From Mesorhizobium ciceri WSM4083 (GTDB taxonomy: Bacteria; Pseudomonadota; Alphaproteobacteria; Rhizobiales; Rhizobiaceae): a DNA stretch of 64,000 nucleotides. Location of the stretch: positions 186,190 to 250,189 of the forward strand of contig NZ_JAFG01000005.1 of the NCBI RefSeq assembly GCF_000519305.1, given 5' to 3'. Below, piece after piece: positions 55,015 through 64,000 of the stretch. The stretch's first letter is position 1; every line of letters starts with the position of its first letter. Under the pieces are notes generated by a model. The model saw only the letters and a list, made by a program, of their open reading frames with translations, was not told the origin of the DNA and did not search any database. The position numbers and the translations under genes are program-made.

Positions 55015-55782
55015 TCAAGCAATATTGCGATAGGCCTCGGCGATGCCGAGAAAATCCGCCGCTTTCAGGCTGGCGCCGCCGACCAGCGCGCCGTCGACAT
55101 TCCTGACGCCGAGCAGTTCGACCGCGTTGGAGGGCTTGACCGAGCCGCCGTAGAGAATGCGCATCTTCGCCGCGCCGCCGCCGAGCTTTTCCGACAGCTT
55201 TTCGCGGATATGTGCATGTGCTGCGGCCACATCGCCGGCCGTCGGCGTCAGGCCGGTGCCGATCGCCCATACCGGCTCATAGGCAATGATGGTGTTGGAT
55301 GGGGTGGCGCTTGACGGGACCGAACCATCGACCTGCCGCGACAGCACGTCCAGCGCGGCGCCCGCTTCACGCTGTTCATGCGTTTCGCCGACGCAAATGA
55401 TGGCAACAAGCCCGGCACGCCATGCGGCGGATGCCTTGGCTTGGACAGTGGCGTCATCCTCGCCGCGTTGCTCGCGGCATTCGGAATGGCCGACGATGAC
55501 ATGGCTCGCACCGGCATCCCTGAGCATTTCCGCCGAGATGCAGCCGGTGTAGGCGCCGCTCTCCTTGGTATGGCAATCCTCGCCGCCGGCATGCACCGGC
55601 GTGCGTGACAGGATCTCCGCGGCGTGGGCAAGCAGGGTTGCGGGAACGCAAACCAGTGCTTCGGTCTCCGCGTCAAGTCCGCTCATGAAACCGTTGCCGA
55701 TCATCCGGAGTTCGTTGAGCGAGGCGCTGGTGCCGTTCATTTTCCAGTTGCCGGCGACGAGCGGGCGAATTCCTGGCGTCAT
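55015..55782 (-). CDS. tpiA: Triosephosphate isomerase
   Basis: 255 residues from ATG 55782. Catalytic residues are present: Lys14 (Gly-Asn-Trp-Lys-Met-Asn-Gly), His99 (Val-Gly-His-Ser-Glu) and Glu169 ([10 protein letters not shown]), with phosphate-binding Gly-Gly-Ser-Val-Lys. After the catalytic His the usual Ser-Glu-Arg-Arg reads Ser-Glu-Cys102-Arg-Glu. It interconverts dihydroxyacetone phosphate and glyceraldehyde 3-phosphate. Divergent from ppiD. Confidence 0.95.
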   Translation of the reverse strand: MTPGIRPLVAGNWKMNGTSASLNELRMIGNGFMSGLDAETEALVCVPATLLAHAAEILSRTPVHAGGEDCHTKESGAYTGCISAEMLRDAGASHVIVGHSECREQRGEDDATVQAKASAAWRAGLVAIICVGETHEQREAGAALDVLSRQVDGSVPSSATPSNTIIAYEPVWAIGTGLTPTAGDVAAAHAHIREKLSEKLGGGAAKMRILYGGSVKPSNAVELLGVRNVDGALVGGASLKAADFLGIAEAYRNIA

Positions 55783-55927
55783 GGGTTTGCTTCTCCGGAT
55801 GATATCGGGGCTCTGGCCCTCACTACCAAAATCAGGCCACAAAGCAATCGACAGTGGGCCGGAAGGGCGCTATTGCGCTTGTTTCAGACTCGGCGCATGC
55901 GAAAATGCGCATAAATCGGAAGTAAAA

Positions 55928-57820
55928 ATGCTTGGTATATTGAGAAGCGCGGCAGGCACCTGGGTCGCGAAGGGGCTGCTGGTGCTGCTGGTGCTCAGCT
56001 TTTTGGTCTGGGGCGTTTCCGGACGGCTGATGGGCGGATTGGCCGGCCATGATTCGGTCATAACGGCCGGCGGCACCAAAGTGTCGATCAACGAATACCG
56101 TCTCGCCTACGATCGCCAGCTCGCCGTCATGTCGCAGCAGTTCGGCCAACGTCTCAGCCACGAACAGGCAAAGGCGCTCGGTGTCGACAACCAGGTGCTG
56201 GCGCAGCTCGTCTCTGGTGCCGTTCTCGACGAACAGGCCCGCAAGCTGGGCCTCGGACTTTCCAAGGACCGGCTGGCCGAGCTGACACGCGAAGACCCAG
56301 CCTTCAAAGGCCCGGGCGGGCAGTTCGACCGCAGAACGTTCGAATATATGCTGCAGCAGATCGGCATGCGACCCGAGGATTATCTTAAGAACCGTGCCCA
56401 GGTGGCGGTGCGCCAGCAGATCGTCGAGGCGGTCTCGGACGGCCTCAAGGCTCCGGACACTTTCTTCAAGGCGGTTGCGCTCTATCGCGGCGAAGACCGC
56501 ACCATCGACTATTTGACGCTGCCCAAGGCACTGGTCGAGCCGATCGCGGCGCCGTCCGACAGTGTGCTCTCGGCCTATTTCGAAGCCAACAAGAAGACAT
56601 ATGCGGCACCCGAATACCGCAAATTTTCCTATGTCCGCCTCGAACCCGTCGACATCATGGATACGACCGCCGTCACCGACAGCCAGGTTAGCGACGACTA
56701 CAACAAGAACAAGGCGCGTTACACCACGCCGGAACTGCGCACCGTGGAGCAGCTCGTGTTCAAGACGCCGGATGCGGCCAAGGCCGCACTCGATTCGCTC
56801 AAGGCTGGCGCCACTTTCGACAAGCTGGTCACGGCGGAAGGCAAAACCCCGGCCGACACGTTGCTCGGCACGCTTGCCAAGGACAAGATCGCCGACAAGG
56901 CGGTCGCCGACGCGGCCTTCGCGCTCAACGCCAATGAAGTCAGCCAGGTCGTGCAAGGCGCCTTCGGTCCGGTGCTGCTGCGCGTCACCGAGATCAAGCC
57001 CGAGGTGGTGAAGCCGCTGGCCGAGGTGTCCGACCAGATCCGCAAGGATCTGGCGCTGGGCGAGGCAAGCCGCATCCTTCTGGACGTGCGCGACAATTAC
57101 GATGATACCCGCGCCGCCGGCAGTTCGCTGGCCGACGCCGCGGCCAAGCTGAAGCTTAAGGTCGTCACCATCGATGCCATCGATCGCAGTGGACTGCGGC
57201 CAGATGCAAGCATCGTCAAGGACCTGCCGCAATCGCCGGAGCTGATCAAAGCCGTCTTCGACGCCGAACCCAACACGGAAAACGATGCCTTGACCACAGC
57301 CGACAACGGCTTCGTCTTCTATGAGGTGGCGTCCATCACGCCGGCTCGCGACCGCACGCTGGATGAGGTTCGTCAGAAAGTCGTGGCCGACTGGACGGCG
57401 GCGGAAACAAGCAAGCGGCTCGCCGCCAAGGCTGACGAGCTGGAAAAGCGGCTCAAGGCCGGCGCAACGCTCGATGTCATCGCCAGCGAACTGAAGCTGG
57501 AAAAGCAGACCAAGCGCGGTGTCAAGCGTGAGGCTGACGACGTCGATTTCGGCAAGGAAGGCGCCGCAGCGATGTTTGGAGTCGGCGAAGGCGGTACCGG
57601 CCTGATCCCCTCGCCCACCGGCGACGGGCAGATCCTGTACAAGGTCGCCGAAGTGTTCGAGCCCGCCGGAGCCGATGCCAGCTCAGTGCCGGATGACGCA
57701 CAGAAATCCTTCACCTCCGGCATGTCGGACGACCTGCTCGACCAATTGGTGGCGCAGTTGCAGACGCAGTACGACGTTCGCATCGACCAGGCCGCCGTCG
57801 CCCAAGCCTCGACAAGATGA
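55928..57820 (+). CDS. Membrane-anchored periplasmic chaperone / peptidyl-prolyl isomerase, PpiD-like
   Basis: 630 residues from ATG 55928 (GGAAG upstream). One membrane helix (about 17-35) anchors a SurA_N-type chaperone domain (40-180), followed by a parvulin-like PPIase region (about 250-365) and a C-terminal helical domain. In E. coli PpiD assists proteins leaving SecYEG. Parvulin catalytic residues are not obvious, so it may be chaperone only. It heads the trp/moa operon, as in other rhizobia; its stop overlaps trpD. Confidence 0.9.
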   Translation: MLGILRSAAGTWVAKGLLVLLVLSFLVWGVSGRLMGGLAGHDSVITAGGTKVSINEYRLAYDRQLAVMSQQFGQRLSHEQAKALGVDNQVLAQLVSGAVLDEQARKLGLGLSKDRLAELTREDPAFKGPGGQFDRRTFEYMLQQIGMRPEDYLKNRAQVAVRQQIVEAVSDGLKAPDTFFKAVALYRGEDRTIDYLTLPKALVEPIAAPSDSVLSAYFEANKKTYAAPEYRKFSYVRLEPVDIMDTTAVTDSQVSDDYNKNKARYTTPELRTVEQLVFKTPDAAKAALDSLKAGATFDKLVTAEGKTPADTLLGTLAKDKIADKAVADAAFALNANEVSQVVQGAFGPVLLRVTEIKPEVVKPLAEVSDQIRKDLALGEASRILLDVRDNYDDTRAAGSSLADAAAKLKLKVVTIDAIDRSGLRPDASIVKDLPQSPELIKAVFDAEPNTENDALTTADNGFVFYEVASITPARDRTLDEVRQKVVADWTAAETSKRLAAKADELEKRLKAGATLDVIASELKLEKQTKRGVKREADDVDFGKEGAAAMFGVGEGGTGLIPSPTGDGQILYKVAEVFEPAGADASSVPDDAQKSFTSGMSDDLLDQLVAQLQTQYDVRIDQAAVAQASTR

Positions 57821-58827
57821 GCGCGCTGAAAACCCATATCGCCAAGATCGCGACCGGTAGCGCGCTTTCCTTCGAGGAAGCGCGCGAGGCCTTCGACATC
57901 ATCATGTCGGGTGATGCGACCCCCGGCCAGATCGGCGGCTTCCTGATGGCGCTGCGGGTGCGCGGCGAGACGGTGAGCGAGATTTCCGGCGCCGTCGCCA
58001 CCATGCGCGCCAAGATGCTGCACGTCGACGCGCCCACTGATGCCATCGACATCGTCGGCACCGGCGGCGACAATTCCCACAGCGTCAACATTTCGACGGC
58101 GTCGGCCTTCGTCGTTGCCGGCAGCGGTGTGCCGGTTGCCAAGCACGGCAATCGCGGCCTGTCGTCGCTGACGGGGGCAGCCGACGTGCTGGTTGCGCTC
58201 GGCGTCAAGATCGACATCTCGCCCGAATTCATCGGCCGCTGCATCCACGAGGCTGGCGTTGGCTTCATGTTCGCGCCCGCGCACCATCCGGCGATGAAGC
58301 ATGTCGGCCCGACCCGCGTCGAACTCGGCACCCGCACCATCTTCAACCTGCTCGGGCCGCTCTCCAACCCGGCGGGCGTCAAGCGGCAGCTGGTCGGTGT
58401 GTTCCTGCCGGAATGGATCCTGCCGGTTGCCGAGACGCTGAAGGCGCTGGGTGCCGAGCATGCCTGGGTTGCCCATGGCGACGGCTATGACGAGATCACC
58501 ACCACCGGCGAGACGCAGGTTGCCGAACTGATCGGCGGCGAGATCCGCAGCTTCACCCTGACGCCTGAAGCGGTTGGGTTGCCGCGCCACAGCAAGGACG
58601 AATTGCGCGGCGGCGATGCGGACTACAACGCCAAGGCCTTGCGCGATATGCTGGGCGGCGGCGCCGGCGCCTATCGCGACACCGTGCTGATGAACGCCGG
58701 TGCCGGACTGGTTGTGGCCGGCAAGGCGACAACGCTTGGCGACGGCATCGCGCTCGCCGCGCAAGCCATCGACAGCGGCCGGGCCCTGCAAGTGCTCGAC
58801 AGGCTGGTCGAGATTTCGAACGGATAA
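57817..58827 (+). CDS. trpD: Anthranilate phosphoribosyltransferase
   Basis: 336 residues. PRPP-binding Gly-Thr-Gly-Gly-Asp-Asn-Ser at about 79-85, Asn-Ile-Ser-Thr, Lys-His-Gly-Asn-Arg and Gly-Pro-Leu-Ser-Asn-Pro are all in place. Transfers phosphoribose to anthranilate in tryptophan synthesis. Starts in the ATGA overlap with ppiD and precedes trpC by ten bases. Confidence 0.96.
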   Translation: MSALKTHIAKIATGSALSFEEAREAFDIIMSGDATPGQIGGFLMALRVRGETVSEISGAVATMRAKMLHVDAPTDAIDIVGTGGDNSHSVNISTASAFVVAGSGVPVAKHGNRGLSSLTGAADVLVALGVKIDISPEFIGRCIHEAGVGFMFAPAHHPAMKHVGPTRVELGTRTIFNLLGPLSNPAGVKRQLVGVFLPEWILPVAETLKALGAEHAWVAHGDGYDEITTTGETQVAELIGGEIRSFTLTPEAVGLPRHSKDELRGGDADYNAKALRDMLGGGAGAYRDTVLMNAGAGLVVAGKATTLGDGIALAAQAIDSGRALQVLDRLVEISNG

Positions 58828-58837
58828 CGGATAGAGC

Positions 58838-59650
58838 GTGTCTGACATTCTTCGCAAGATCGAGGCCTACAAGCGCGACGAGATCGCGGCGGCAAAGGCA
58901 CGCGTGCCGTTGGCCGAGATCAAGGCCCGGGCAAAAGATGCCGACGCACCGCGCGGCTTTCTTGCCGCACTGGAAGCGAAGCAGAGATCGGGCAGCTTCG
59001 CTCTGATCGCCGAGATCAAGAAGGCAAGCCCCTCCAAGGGCCTGATCCGTGCCGATTTCGATCCGCCGGCGTTGGCGCAGGCCTATGCCAAGGGTGGTGC
59101 TGCCTGTCTTTCGGTGCTGACCGACGCGCCATCCTTCCAGGGCGCGCCGGAATTTCTCACCGAAGCGCGGGCAGCCGTCGCCCTGCCGGCGCTGCGCAAG
59201 GATTTCCTGTTCGATCCGTATCAGGTCTACGAAGCCCGCGCCTGGGGCGCTGATGCGATCCTGATCATCATGGCGAGCGTCGATGACGCCCTGGCCAGCG
59301 AGCTTGAGGCAACGGCATTCGAACTCGGCATGGATGCGCTGATCGAGGTGCATGACGAGGCCGAGACACTGCGCGCGGTAAAGCTGTCGTCGCAGCTGAT
59401 CGGCATCAACAACCGCAATTTGAGAACATTCGAAACCAGCCTTAAAACGTCGGAGCGGCTGGCGCCCATGGTGCCGGGCGGCCGCCTGCTGGTCAGCGAG
59501 AGCGGTATTTTCACCCATGATGATTGCCTCAGGATGCAGAAGACCGGCATCGACACCTTCCTCGTCGGCGAGAGCCTGATGCGACAACAGGACGTCACAG
59601 CGGCGACGCGCCTGCTTTTGACGGGCAAGGTATCGGCCGAGGCCGTCTGA
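58838..59650 (+). CDS. trpC: Indole-3-glycerol phosphate synthase
   Basis: 270 residues beginning with GTG 58838. TIM barrel with Ile-Lys-Lys-Ala-Ser-Pro-Ser-Lys-Gly (catalytic Lys), Leu-Arg-Lys-Asp-Phe, Ile-Gly-Ile-Asn-Asn-Arg and Glu-Ser-Gly-Ile. Closes the indole ring from CdRP. Single-function enzyme, not fused to TrpF. moaC follows after two bases. Confidence 0.95.
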   Translation: MSDILRKIEAYKRDEIAAAKARVPLAEIKARAKDADAPRGFLAALEAKQRSGSFALIAEIKKASPSKGLIRADFDPPALAQAYAKGGAACLSVLTDAPSFQGAPEFLTEARAAVALPALRKDFLFDPYQVYEARAWGADAILIIMASVDDALASELEATAFELGMDALIEVHDEAETLRAVKLSSQLIGINNRNLRTFETSLKTSERLAPMVPGGRLLVSESGIFTHDDCLRMQKTGIDTFLVGESLMRQQDVTAATRLLLTGKVSAEAV

Positions 59651-59652
59651 CG

Positions 59653-60135
59653 ATGACATCAGCCCTCACCCATCTCGGCGCCCAGGGCGAAGCCAACATG
59701 GTCGATGTCGGAGACAAGGCGGAGACGACGCGCACGGCGATCGCCGAAGGCTTTGTCGCGATGCGGCCCGAGACGCTGAAAATGATCCTCGCCGGCAACG
59801 CCAAGAAGGGCGATGTGCTCGGTACCGCGCGCATCGCCGGCATCATGGCGGCGAAGAAGACGCATGAGCTGATCCCGCTCTGCCATCCGCTGCTGCTGAC
59901 CAAGGTTTCCGTCGACATCGAGCCGGACCATGCTTTGCCCGGCCTGAAGGTCACCGCGCTGGCGCGCGTCACCGGCAAGACGGGCGTCGAGATGGAAGCG
60001 CTGACCGCCGCTTCGGTAGCCTGCCTGACCATCTACGACATGGCCAAAGCAGTCGACCGCGCCATGGTCATCACCGGCATCCGCCTGGTCGAAAAGACGG
60101 GTGGCAAGTCGGGTGACTACAAGGCGAGCGCCTGA
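59653..60135 (+). CDS. moaC: Cyclic pyranopterin monophosphate synthase MoaC
   Basis: 160 residues from ATG 59653. Met-Val-Asp-Val near the N-terminus, [12 protein letters not shown], and [10 protein letters not shown] motif with the catalytic lysine at the C-terminus (Lys-Thr-Gly-Gly-Lys). Rearranges the MoaA product to cPMP. Between trpC and moeA with 2-bp spacing and one-base overlap. Confidence 0.95.
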   Translation: MTSALTHLGAQGEANMVDVGDKAETTRTAIAEGFVAMRPETLKMILAGNAKKGDVLGTARIAGIMAAKKTHELIPLCHPLLLTKVSVDIEPDHALPGLKVTALARVTGKTGVEMEALTAASVACLTIYDMAKAVDRAMVITGIRLVEKTGGKSGDYKASA

Positions 60136-61340
60136 TGGCGCTGGTTCCTATCGCGGACGCGCTTGAACGCCTGCTCGATGGTGCGGCACCTCTAGCCGCC
60201 GAAAGCGTTCCTCTGTTCGAGGCGGTGGATCGTGTTCTGGCGGAACCGGTCGTGGCACTCCGCACCCAACCGCCTTTCGATGCTTCCGCCATGGACGGCT
60301 ATGCGGCGCGCGCCGCCGACGTGGCGTCGGTCCCATCCAGGCTATCGGTGATCGGCATGGCGCCGGCTGGACGTGGCTTCGACGGCACGGTCGGCGAGCG
60401 ACAAGCGGTGCGTATCTTCACCGGCGCGCCGCTGCCCGAAGGCGCCGACACCATCGTCATCCAGGAGAATGTCCGCGACCTCGGCGGCGGCGAAATCGAA
60501 GTGACCGAGCCGACGGCGCAATGGCGCAATATCCGCCGCATCGGGCTCGATTTTTCAACAGGCGACATGCTGCTGGAAAAAGGCCGCTTGCTCGACCCGG
60601 CGGCACTATCGCTGGCAGCATCGGCCAACCATCCCCGGGTCAACGTGGTGAAACGGCCGCTGGTCGCCATTATCGCCACCGGCGACGAATTGCTGCCGCC
60701 GGGCAGTGATCTCGGCCCGGACCAGATCATCTCGTCCAATGCCTATGGCGTCGCTGCCACCGCACACTCGGTCGGCGCCCGCGCGCTCGATCTCGGCATT
60801 GCCGCCGATCGCAAGGAGGCCATCGCCGAACTGGTACAAAAAGCGGTCGCGGCCGGTGCGGATGTCATCGTGACGCTTGGTGGCGCCTCGGTCGGCGATC
60901 ACGACCTGATCCACGACGTGCTGACCGGCGAAGGCATGACGCTCGGCTTCTGGAAGATCGCTATGCGGCCCGGCAAGCCGCTGATGTTCGGCCGCCTCGG
61001 CGACATCAGGTGCATCGGCCTGCCCGGCAACCCGGTGGCAAGCCTGGTCTGCTCGCAATTGTTCCTGAAGCCGCTGCTGGCGCGGCTCGGCGGCCGCAAT
61101 CATCGCCAGGACGTTCGCCAAGCGCGATTGGGCGCCGCAATGCCGGCCAATGATTTGCGCCAGGACTACGTCCGAGCCGTGGTCAGGGAAGATGACGGCG
61201 TGCTGGTGGCGACGCCGTTCGGTATCCAGGATTCCTCGATGCTGAGAATGCTGGCCGACGCCAACGGGCTGATCGTGCGGGCGCCGTTTGCCCCTGCAGC
61301 AGCCGCGGGCGAGGCTTGCAGCGTTTTGATGCTGCGCTGA
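60135..61340 (+). CDS. moeA: Molybdopterin molybdenumtransferase MoeA
   Basis: 401 residues. Asp-Ala-Ser-Ala-Met-Asp-Gly-Tyr-Ala near 52-60, Arg-Ile-Phe-Thr-Gly-Ala-Pro-Leu-Pro, Ser-Val-Gly-Asp-His-Asp and Gly-Leu-Pro-Gly-Asn-Pro-Val-Ala are the family landmarks. Inserts molybdate into adenylylated molybdopterin. Ends the operon: the lexA gene that I expect next in many rhizobia is absent, and the next gene is convergent. Confidence 0.95.
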   Translation: MALVPIADALERLLDGAAPLAAESVPLFEAVDRVLAEPVVALRTQPPFDASAMDGYAARAADVASVPSRLSVIGMAPAGRGFDGTVGERQAVRIFTGAPLPEGADTIVIQENVRDLGGGEIEVTEPTAQWRNIRRIGLDFSTGDMLLEKGRLLDPAALSLAASANHPRVNVVKRPLVAIIATGDELLPPGSDLGPDQIISSNAYGVAATAHSVGARALDLGIAADRKEAIAELVQKAVAAGADVIVTLGGASVGDHDLIHDVLTGEGMTLGFWKIAMRPGKPLMFGRLGDIRCIGLPGNPVASLVCSQLFLKPLLARLGGRNHRQDVRQARLGAAMPANDLRQDYVRAVVREDDGVLVATPFGIQDSSMLRMLADANGLIVRAPFAPAAAAGEACSVLMLR

Positions 61341-61388
61341 GGAACCCCGAACAAGCCATTCATAACAGACGAGAAAATGATCCCGGCT

Positions 61389-62219
61389 CTAGTTCGAGAT
61401 CAGGCTCTGCGTCAGCGGATGCGCCGAATCGGCAAGGCCGTCGACAATGCTGTAATGATGCCGGTCGGGCTCGACCACGACGCTGGTGGTGGCGCCGAGG
61501 CCGGTCCAAATGTTGGCAAGCAACGCATTCTGACGCAGGAACTCGGCGCGCTCGCCACCGCCGACCCAGCAAGTGATGCGGGCGCCATCCATCGGCCGCA
61601 GCAGCGCCGGGCTTTCAGTCAGCGCCTCGTGCTCGTCGATGGCCAGCGCCGCGTTCATGCCGGTGCGCATGAGCGGACGCAGGTCATGCAGGCCTGAAAT
61701 CGAAACGACGTGCCGTATGCGCCGCGCCACATCGGCAGCCAGCGGCGTGCTTGTCGTCACCATCCGGGTGGCGAGATGGCCGCCGGCCGAATGTCCGGTC
61801 AGCATCAGCGGCCCCCCGACCATTGCCGCTGCCTCGCCGATTGCCGCCCCAATCTCGCTGACGATGCCGGCGATGCGTATGTTCGGGCACAGCGTGTAGG
61901 AGGGCATCGCCACGGCGAAGCCACTGCCGACCGCGCCATTGGCGAGGTGCGACCACAAGCTCTTGTCGGTCTCCAGCCAGTAACCGCCATGGATAATCAC
62001 CACCAACCCTTTGGGCGCGGCCCTGGGAAGGAAAAGATCGAGCCGATTGCGCGGCCCTTCGCCATAGGCGATGTCGAGCCGTGCCCGGCCCTCTGCCGAG
62101 AGCGCATCACGGAATGCTTGCGCCGGCTCCGCCCATGCGGCCGGCCAGCGGTCGCTGCCGGCGATGTTGGCACCGTTGGCATAGGCATCATCCCAATCGA
62201 CGATGTGACGTTCGAACAT
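61389..62219 (-). CDS. Kynurenine-formamidase-like alpha/beta hydrolase
   Basis: 276 residues from ATG 62219 (GGAAGG upstream); ATG 62243 is possible. The oxyanion motif His-Gly-Gly-Tyr-Trp and Gly-His-Ser-Ala-Gly-Gly-His nucleophile elbow match the BD-FAE/animal-type kynurenine formamidase group, with a late Asp and a Arg-His-His pair. It could hydrolyse N-formylkynurenine or another aryl formamide or ester. Divergent from a benzoate-type CoA ligase, which supports a role in kynurenine-anthranilate catabolism. Substrate unproven. Confidence 0.75.
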   Translation of the reverse strand: MFERHIVDWDDAYANGANIAGSDRWPAAWAEPAQAFRDALSAEGRARLDIAYGEGPRNRLDLFLPRAAPKGLVVIIHGGYWLETDKSLWSHLANGAVGSGFAVAMPSYTLCPNIRIAGIVSEIGAAIGEAAAMVGGPLMLTGHSAGGHLATRMVTTSTPLAADVARRIRHVVSISGLHDLRPLMRTGMNAALAIDEHEALTESPALLRPMDGARITCWVGGGERAEFLRQNALLANIWTGLGATTSVVVEPDRHHYSIVDGLADSAHPLTQSLISN

Positions 62220-62532
62220 CTGCGCCCTTCCCCAAGACGGCATCGCTTCTCCGCTAGCAATGGCCACCGCTATGCCGTGCGTCAATGCTCGATGGCAAAA
62301 ACATTTTAGGCTTGAAACAAATTTCGACTGGTGCGATCCTGCCCTGACGAACAGCCGACAATGGGAGGTCTGCTGTGCTGCCCAAACCTGCAATGTGTAC
62401 CCTTTCTGGGGGCATCCCCGAAGCAGGTGCGACGGCGACACCAAGCCTCCTCAAAAACAGGACTTTTAGATCCACCAAATCCAGCCAAGGCGCGTCGCGC
62501 ACTGGCCAGGCAGCAGACGGGAGAGCGGCGAC
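62220..62532. promoter_or_regulatory. 313-bp divergent control region with a TTGAAA/TTTCGA site
   Basis: No gene. A near-palindrome TTGAAA-N4-TTTCGA (62312-62327) sits roughly midway, in the style of a MarR- or TetR-type operator. The ligase ATG has GGGAGA eight bases upstream. Confidence 0.4.
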
Positions 62533-64000
62533 ATGCTTGGGCCTTCAGCGCATATCGACACGTTCACGCGCGATCACCTGCCGCCGCCTGAGCAATGGCC
62601 CGATATCCTGCTCGACGGATTCGACTATCCCGAACGCCTCAACGCCGGGGTCGAACTGACCGACAGGCTGGTCGAGAAAGGCCTCGGCGACAACACCGCG
62701 CTGATCGGCAATGGCCGCCGCCGCACCTACAAGGAACTGTCCGACTGGACGAACAGGCTGGCCCACGCGCTGGTCGAGAATTATGGCGTCGAGCCGGGCA
62801 ACCGGGTGCTGATCCGCTCGGCCAACAACCCCGCCATGGTCGCTTGCTGGCTGGCTGCCACCAAGGTTGGCGCCGTGGTCGTCAACACCATGCCGATGCT
62901 GCGCGCCGGCGAACTCGCCAAGATCGTCGACAAGGCGGAGATCACCGTCGCGCTGTGCGACACCAGGCTGATGGACGAGATGACCGCCTGCGCCAAGGAC
63001 AGCGTATTCCTCAAACAGGTCATAGGCTTCGACGGCACCGCCAACCATGATGCTGAACTCGATCGTGCCGCTCTCGACAAGTCCGTGACATTCACTGCCG
63101 TCAACACCGGCCGCGACGATGTCGCGCTGCTCGGCTTCACCTCGGGCACGACAGGCGTGCCGAAGGCGACGATGCATTTCCACCGCGACCTGCTGATCAT
63201 CGCCGACGCCTATGCCCGCGAAATCCTGGAGGTGACGCCTGACGACATCTTCGTCGGCTCGCCGCCGCTGGCCTTCACCTTCGGTCTTGGCGGACTGGCC
63301 ATTTTCCCGCTGCGTTTCGGTGCGGCGGCAACGCTGCTGGAGCAGGCGACGCCGCCCAACATGATCCACATCATCGAAACCTACAAAGCGACGATCTCCT
63401 TCACCGCGCCGACAGCCTACCGCGCCATGCTGAAGGCCATGGATGAAGGTGCCGACCTGTCGTCGCTGCGCGTCGCCGTTTCGGCCGGCGAAACCTTGCC
63501 CGCTCCGGTTTTCGAAGAGTGGACGCAAAAGACCGGCAAGCCGATCCTCGACGGCATCGGCGCCACCGAAATGCTGCACATCTTCATCTCCAACCGCTTT
63601 GACGATATGAAGCCTGCGTCGACCGGCAAGCCGGTGGGCGGCTACGAGGCGCGCATTGTCGATGACGAGATGCGCGAAGTGCCGCGCGGCGCGACCGGCA
63701 GGCTGGCGGTGCGTGGACCGACCGGCTGCCGCTACATGGCCGATGACAGGCAGAAGGAATACGTGCGCGACGGCTGGAATCTCACCGGCGATACCTTCAC
63801 GCAGGACGAGGACGGCTTCTTCCATTTCGCCGCACGCTCCGACGACATGATCGTCAGCGCCGGCTACAACATCGCCGGTCCCGAGGTCGAGGCGGCGCTG
63901 CTGGCGCACCCGGACGTTGCCGAATGCGCTGTCATTGGCGCCGAGGATGCCGAGCGCGGCCAGATCGTCGAGGCGCATGTCGTGCTGGTGCAGGGCGTCG
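62533..64000 (+). CDS. Benzoate/2-aminobenzoate-CoA ligase family (AMP-binding), partial
   Basis: 489 codons visible, running off the right end. ATP/AMP-binding signature Phe-Thr-Ser-Gly-Thr-Thr-Gly-Val-Pro-Lys, core Gly-Ile-Gly-Ala-Thr-Glu-Met and Arg-Asp-Gly-Trp-Asn-Leu-Thr-Gly-Asp. The Met-Leu-Gly-Pro-Ser-Ala-His-Ile-Asp-Thr-Phe N-terminus fits ligases that load benzoate or 2-aminobenzoate onto CoA. With the formamidase-like gene opposite, the route tryptophan - kynurenine - anthranilate - anthraniloyl-CoA is the best guess; genes to the right would decide. Confidence 0.85.
   Translation, partial: MLGPSAHIDTFTRDHLPPPEQWPDILLDGFDYPERLNAGVELTDRLVEKGLGDNTALIGNGRRRTYKELSDWTNRLAHALVENYGVEPGNRVLIRSANNPAMVACWLAATKVGAVVVNTMPMLRAGELAKIVDKAEITVALCDTRLMDEMTACAKDSVFLKQVIGFDGTANHDAELDRAALDKSVTFTAVNTGRDDVALLGFTSGTTGVPKATMHFHRDLLIIADAYAREILEVTPDDIFVGSPPLAFTFGLGGLAIFPLRFGAAATLLEQATPPNMIHIIETYKATISFTAPTAYRAMLKAMDEGADLSSLRVAVSAGETLPAPVFEEWTQKTGKPILDGIGATEMLHIFISNRFDDMKPASTGKPVGGYEARIVDDEMREVPRGATGRLAVRGPTGCRYMADDRQKEYVRDGWNLTGDTFTQDEDGFFHFAARSDDMIVSAGYNIAGPEVEAALLAHPDVAECAVIGAEDAERGQIVEAHVVLVQGV

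Overview
The window is a stretch of GC-rich chromosome, almost certainly from an alphaproteobacterium of the order Hyphomicrobiales (Rhizobiales). Mesorhizobium or a close relative in Phyllobacteriaceae fits best. The reasons are an IalB-family protein, a GcrA-like domain protein, DUF982 and DUF1289 proteins, the gene order ppiD-trpD-trpC-moaC-moeA, tpiA next to secG and pyrG, and two kinds of dispersed palindromic repeat that I associate with this genus. I see no integrase, transposase, phage structural gene, CRISPR array or rRNA operon. The species assignment is an inference from gene content only.

Layout. 1-12 kb: a partial IalB-like protein (runs off the left end), an orphan peptide-binding protein, a FrnE-type DsbA protein, an SbmA/YddA-like ABC exporter, the magnesium transporter mgtE, glutathione reductase gor, rpiA overlapping a DUF2059 secreted protein, a probable small RNA, gph and a tRNA-Val(CAC). 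12-24 kb: small secreted or membrane proteins with a pair of inverted intergenic repeats, an atypical arginase-family protein, a large L,D-transpeptidase, two divergent regulator/enzyme pairs (TetR with a short-chain dehydrogenase, MarR with an alpha/beta hydrolase) with visible operators, a rhodanese and moaA. 24-35 kb: a DMT transporter, mobA-mobB, a polar amino-acid ABC operon without its ATPase, an NAD-dependent dehydrogenase, an AlkD-like protein, Lrp, a uracil-DNA glycosylase-like protein, a GST, an anchored nuclease and an orphan histidine kinase. 35-40 kb: cobT, DUF1289, a membrane-anchored retropepsin-like protease, dusA and DUF982.

40-48 kb holds one coherent system on the minus strand: leucyl aminopeptidase, proline iminopeptidase, a peptide-binding protein, two permeases and two ATPases, tightly packed and divergent from a LysR regulator. 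Together they would import peptides and cut them to amino acids. 49-55 kb: an NCS1 nucleobase permease, DUF1697, pyrG, a second L,D-transpeptidase of another subtype, secG and tpiA. 56-64 kb: ppiD-trpD-trpC-moaC-moeA in near-continuous overlap, then a kynurenine-formamidase-like hydrolase divergent from a benzoate/2-aminobenzoate-CoA ligase (runs off the right end).

Molybdenum cofactor genes occur in three places (moaA; mobA-mobB; moaC-moeA). I found no clearly unprecedented system. The most useful leads are the compact small-RNA locus near 11.0 kb, the stand-alone GcrA-like domain protein, the arginase homologue lacking both metal-binding histidines, the MarR operator overlapping its own start codon, and an aromatic acyl-CoA catabolic locus directly after the tryptophan genes.
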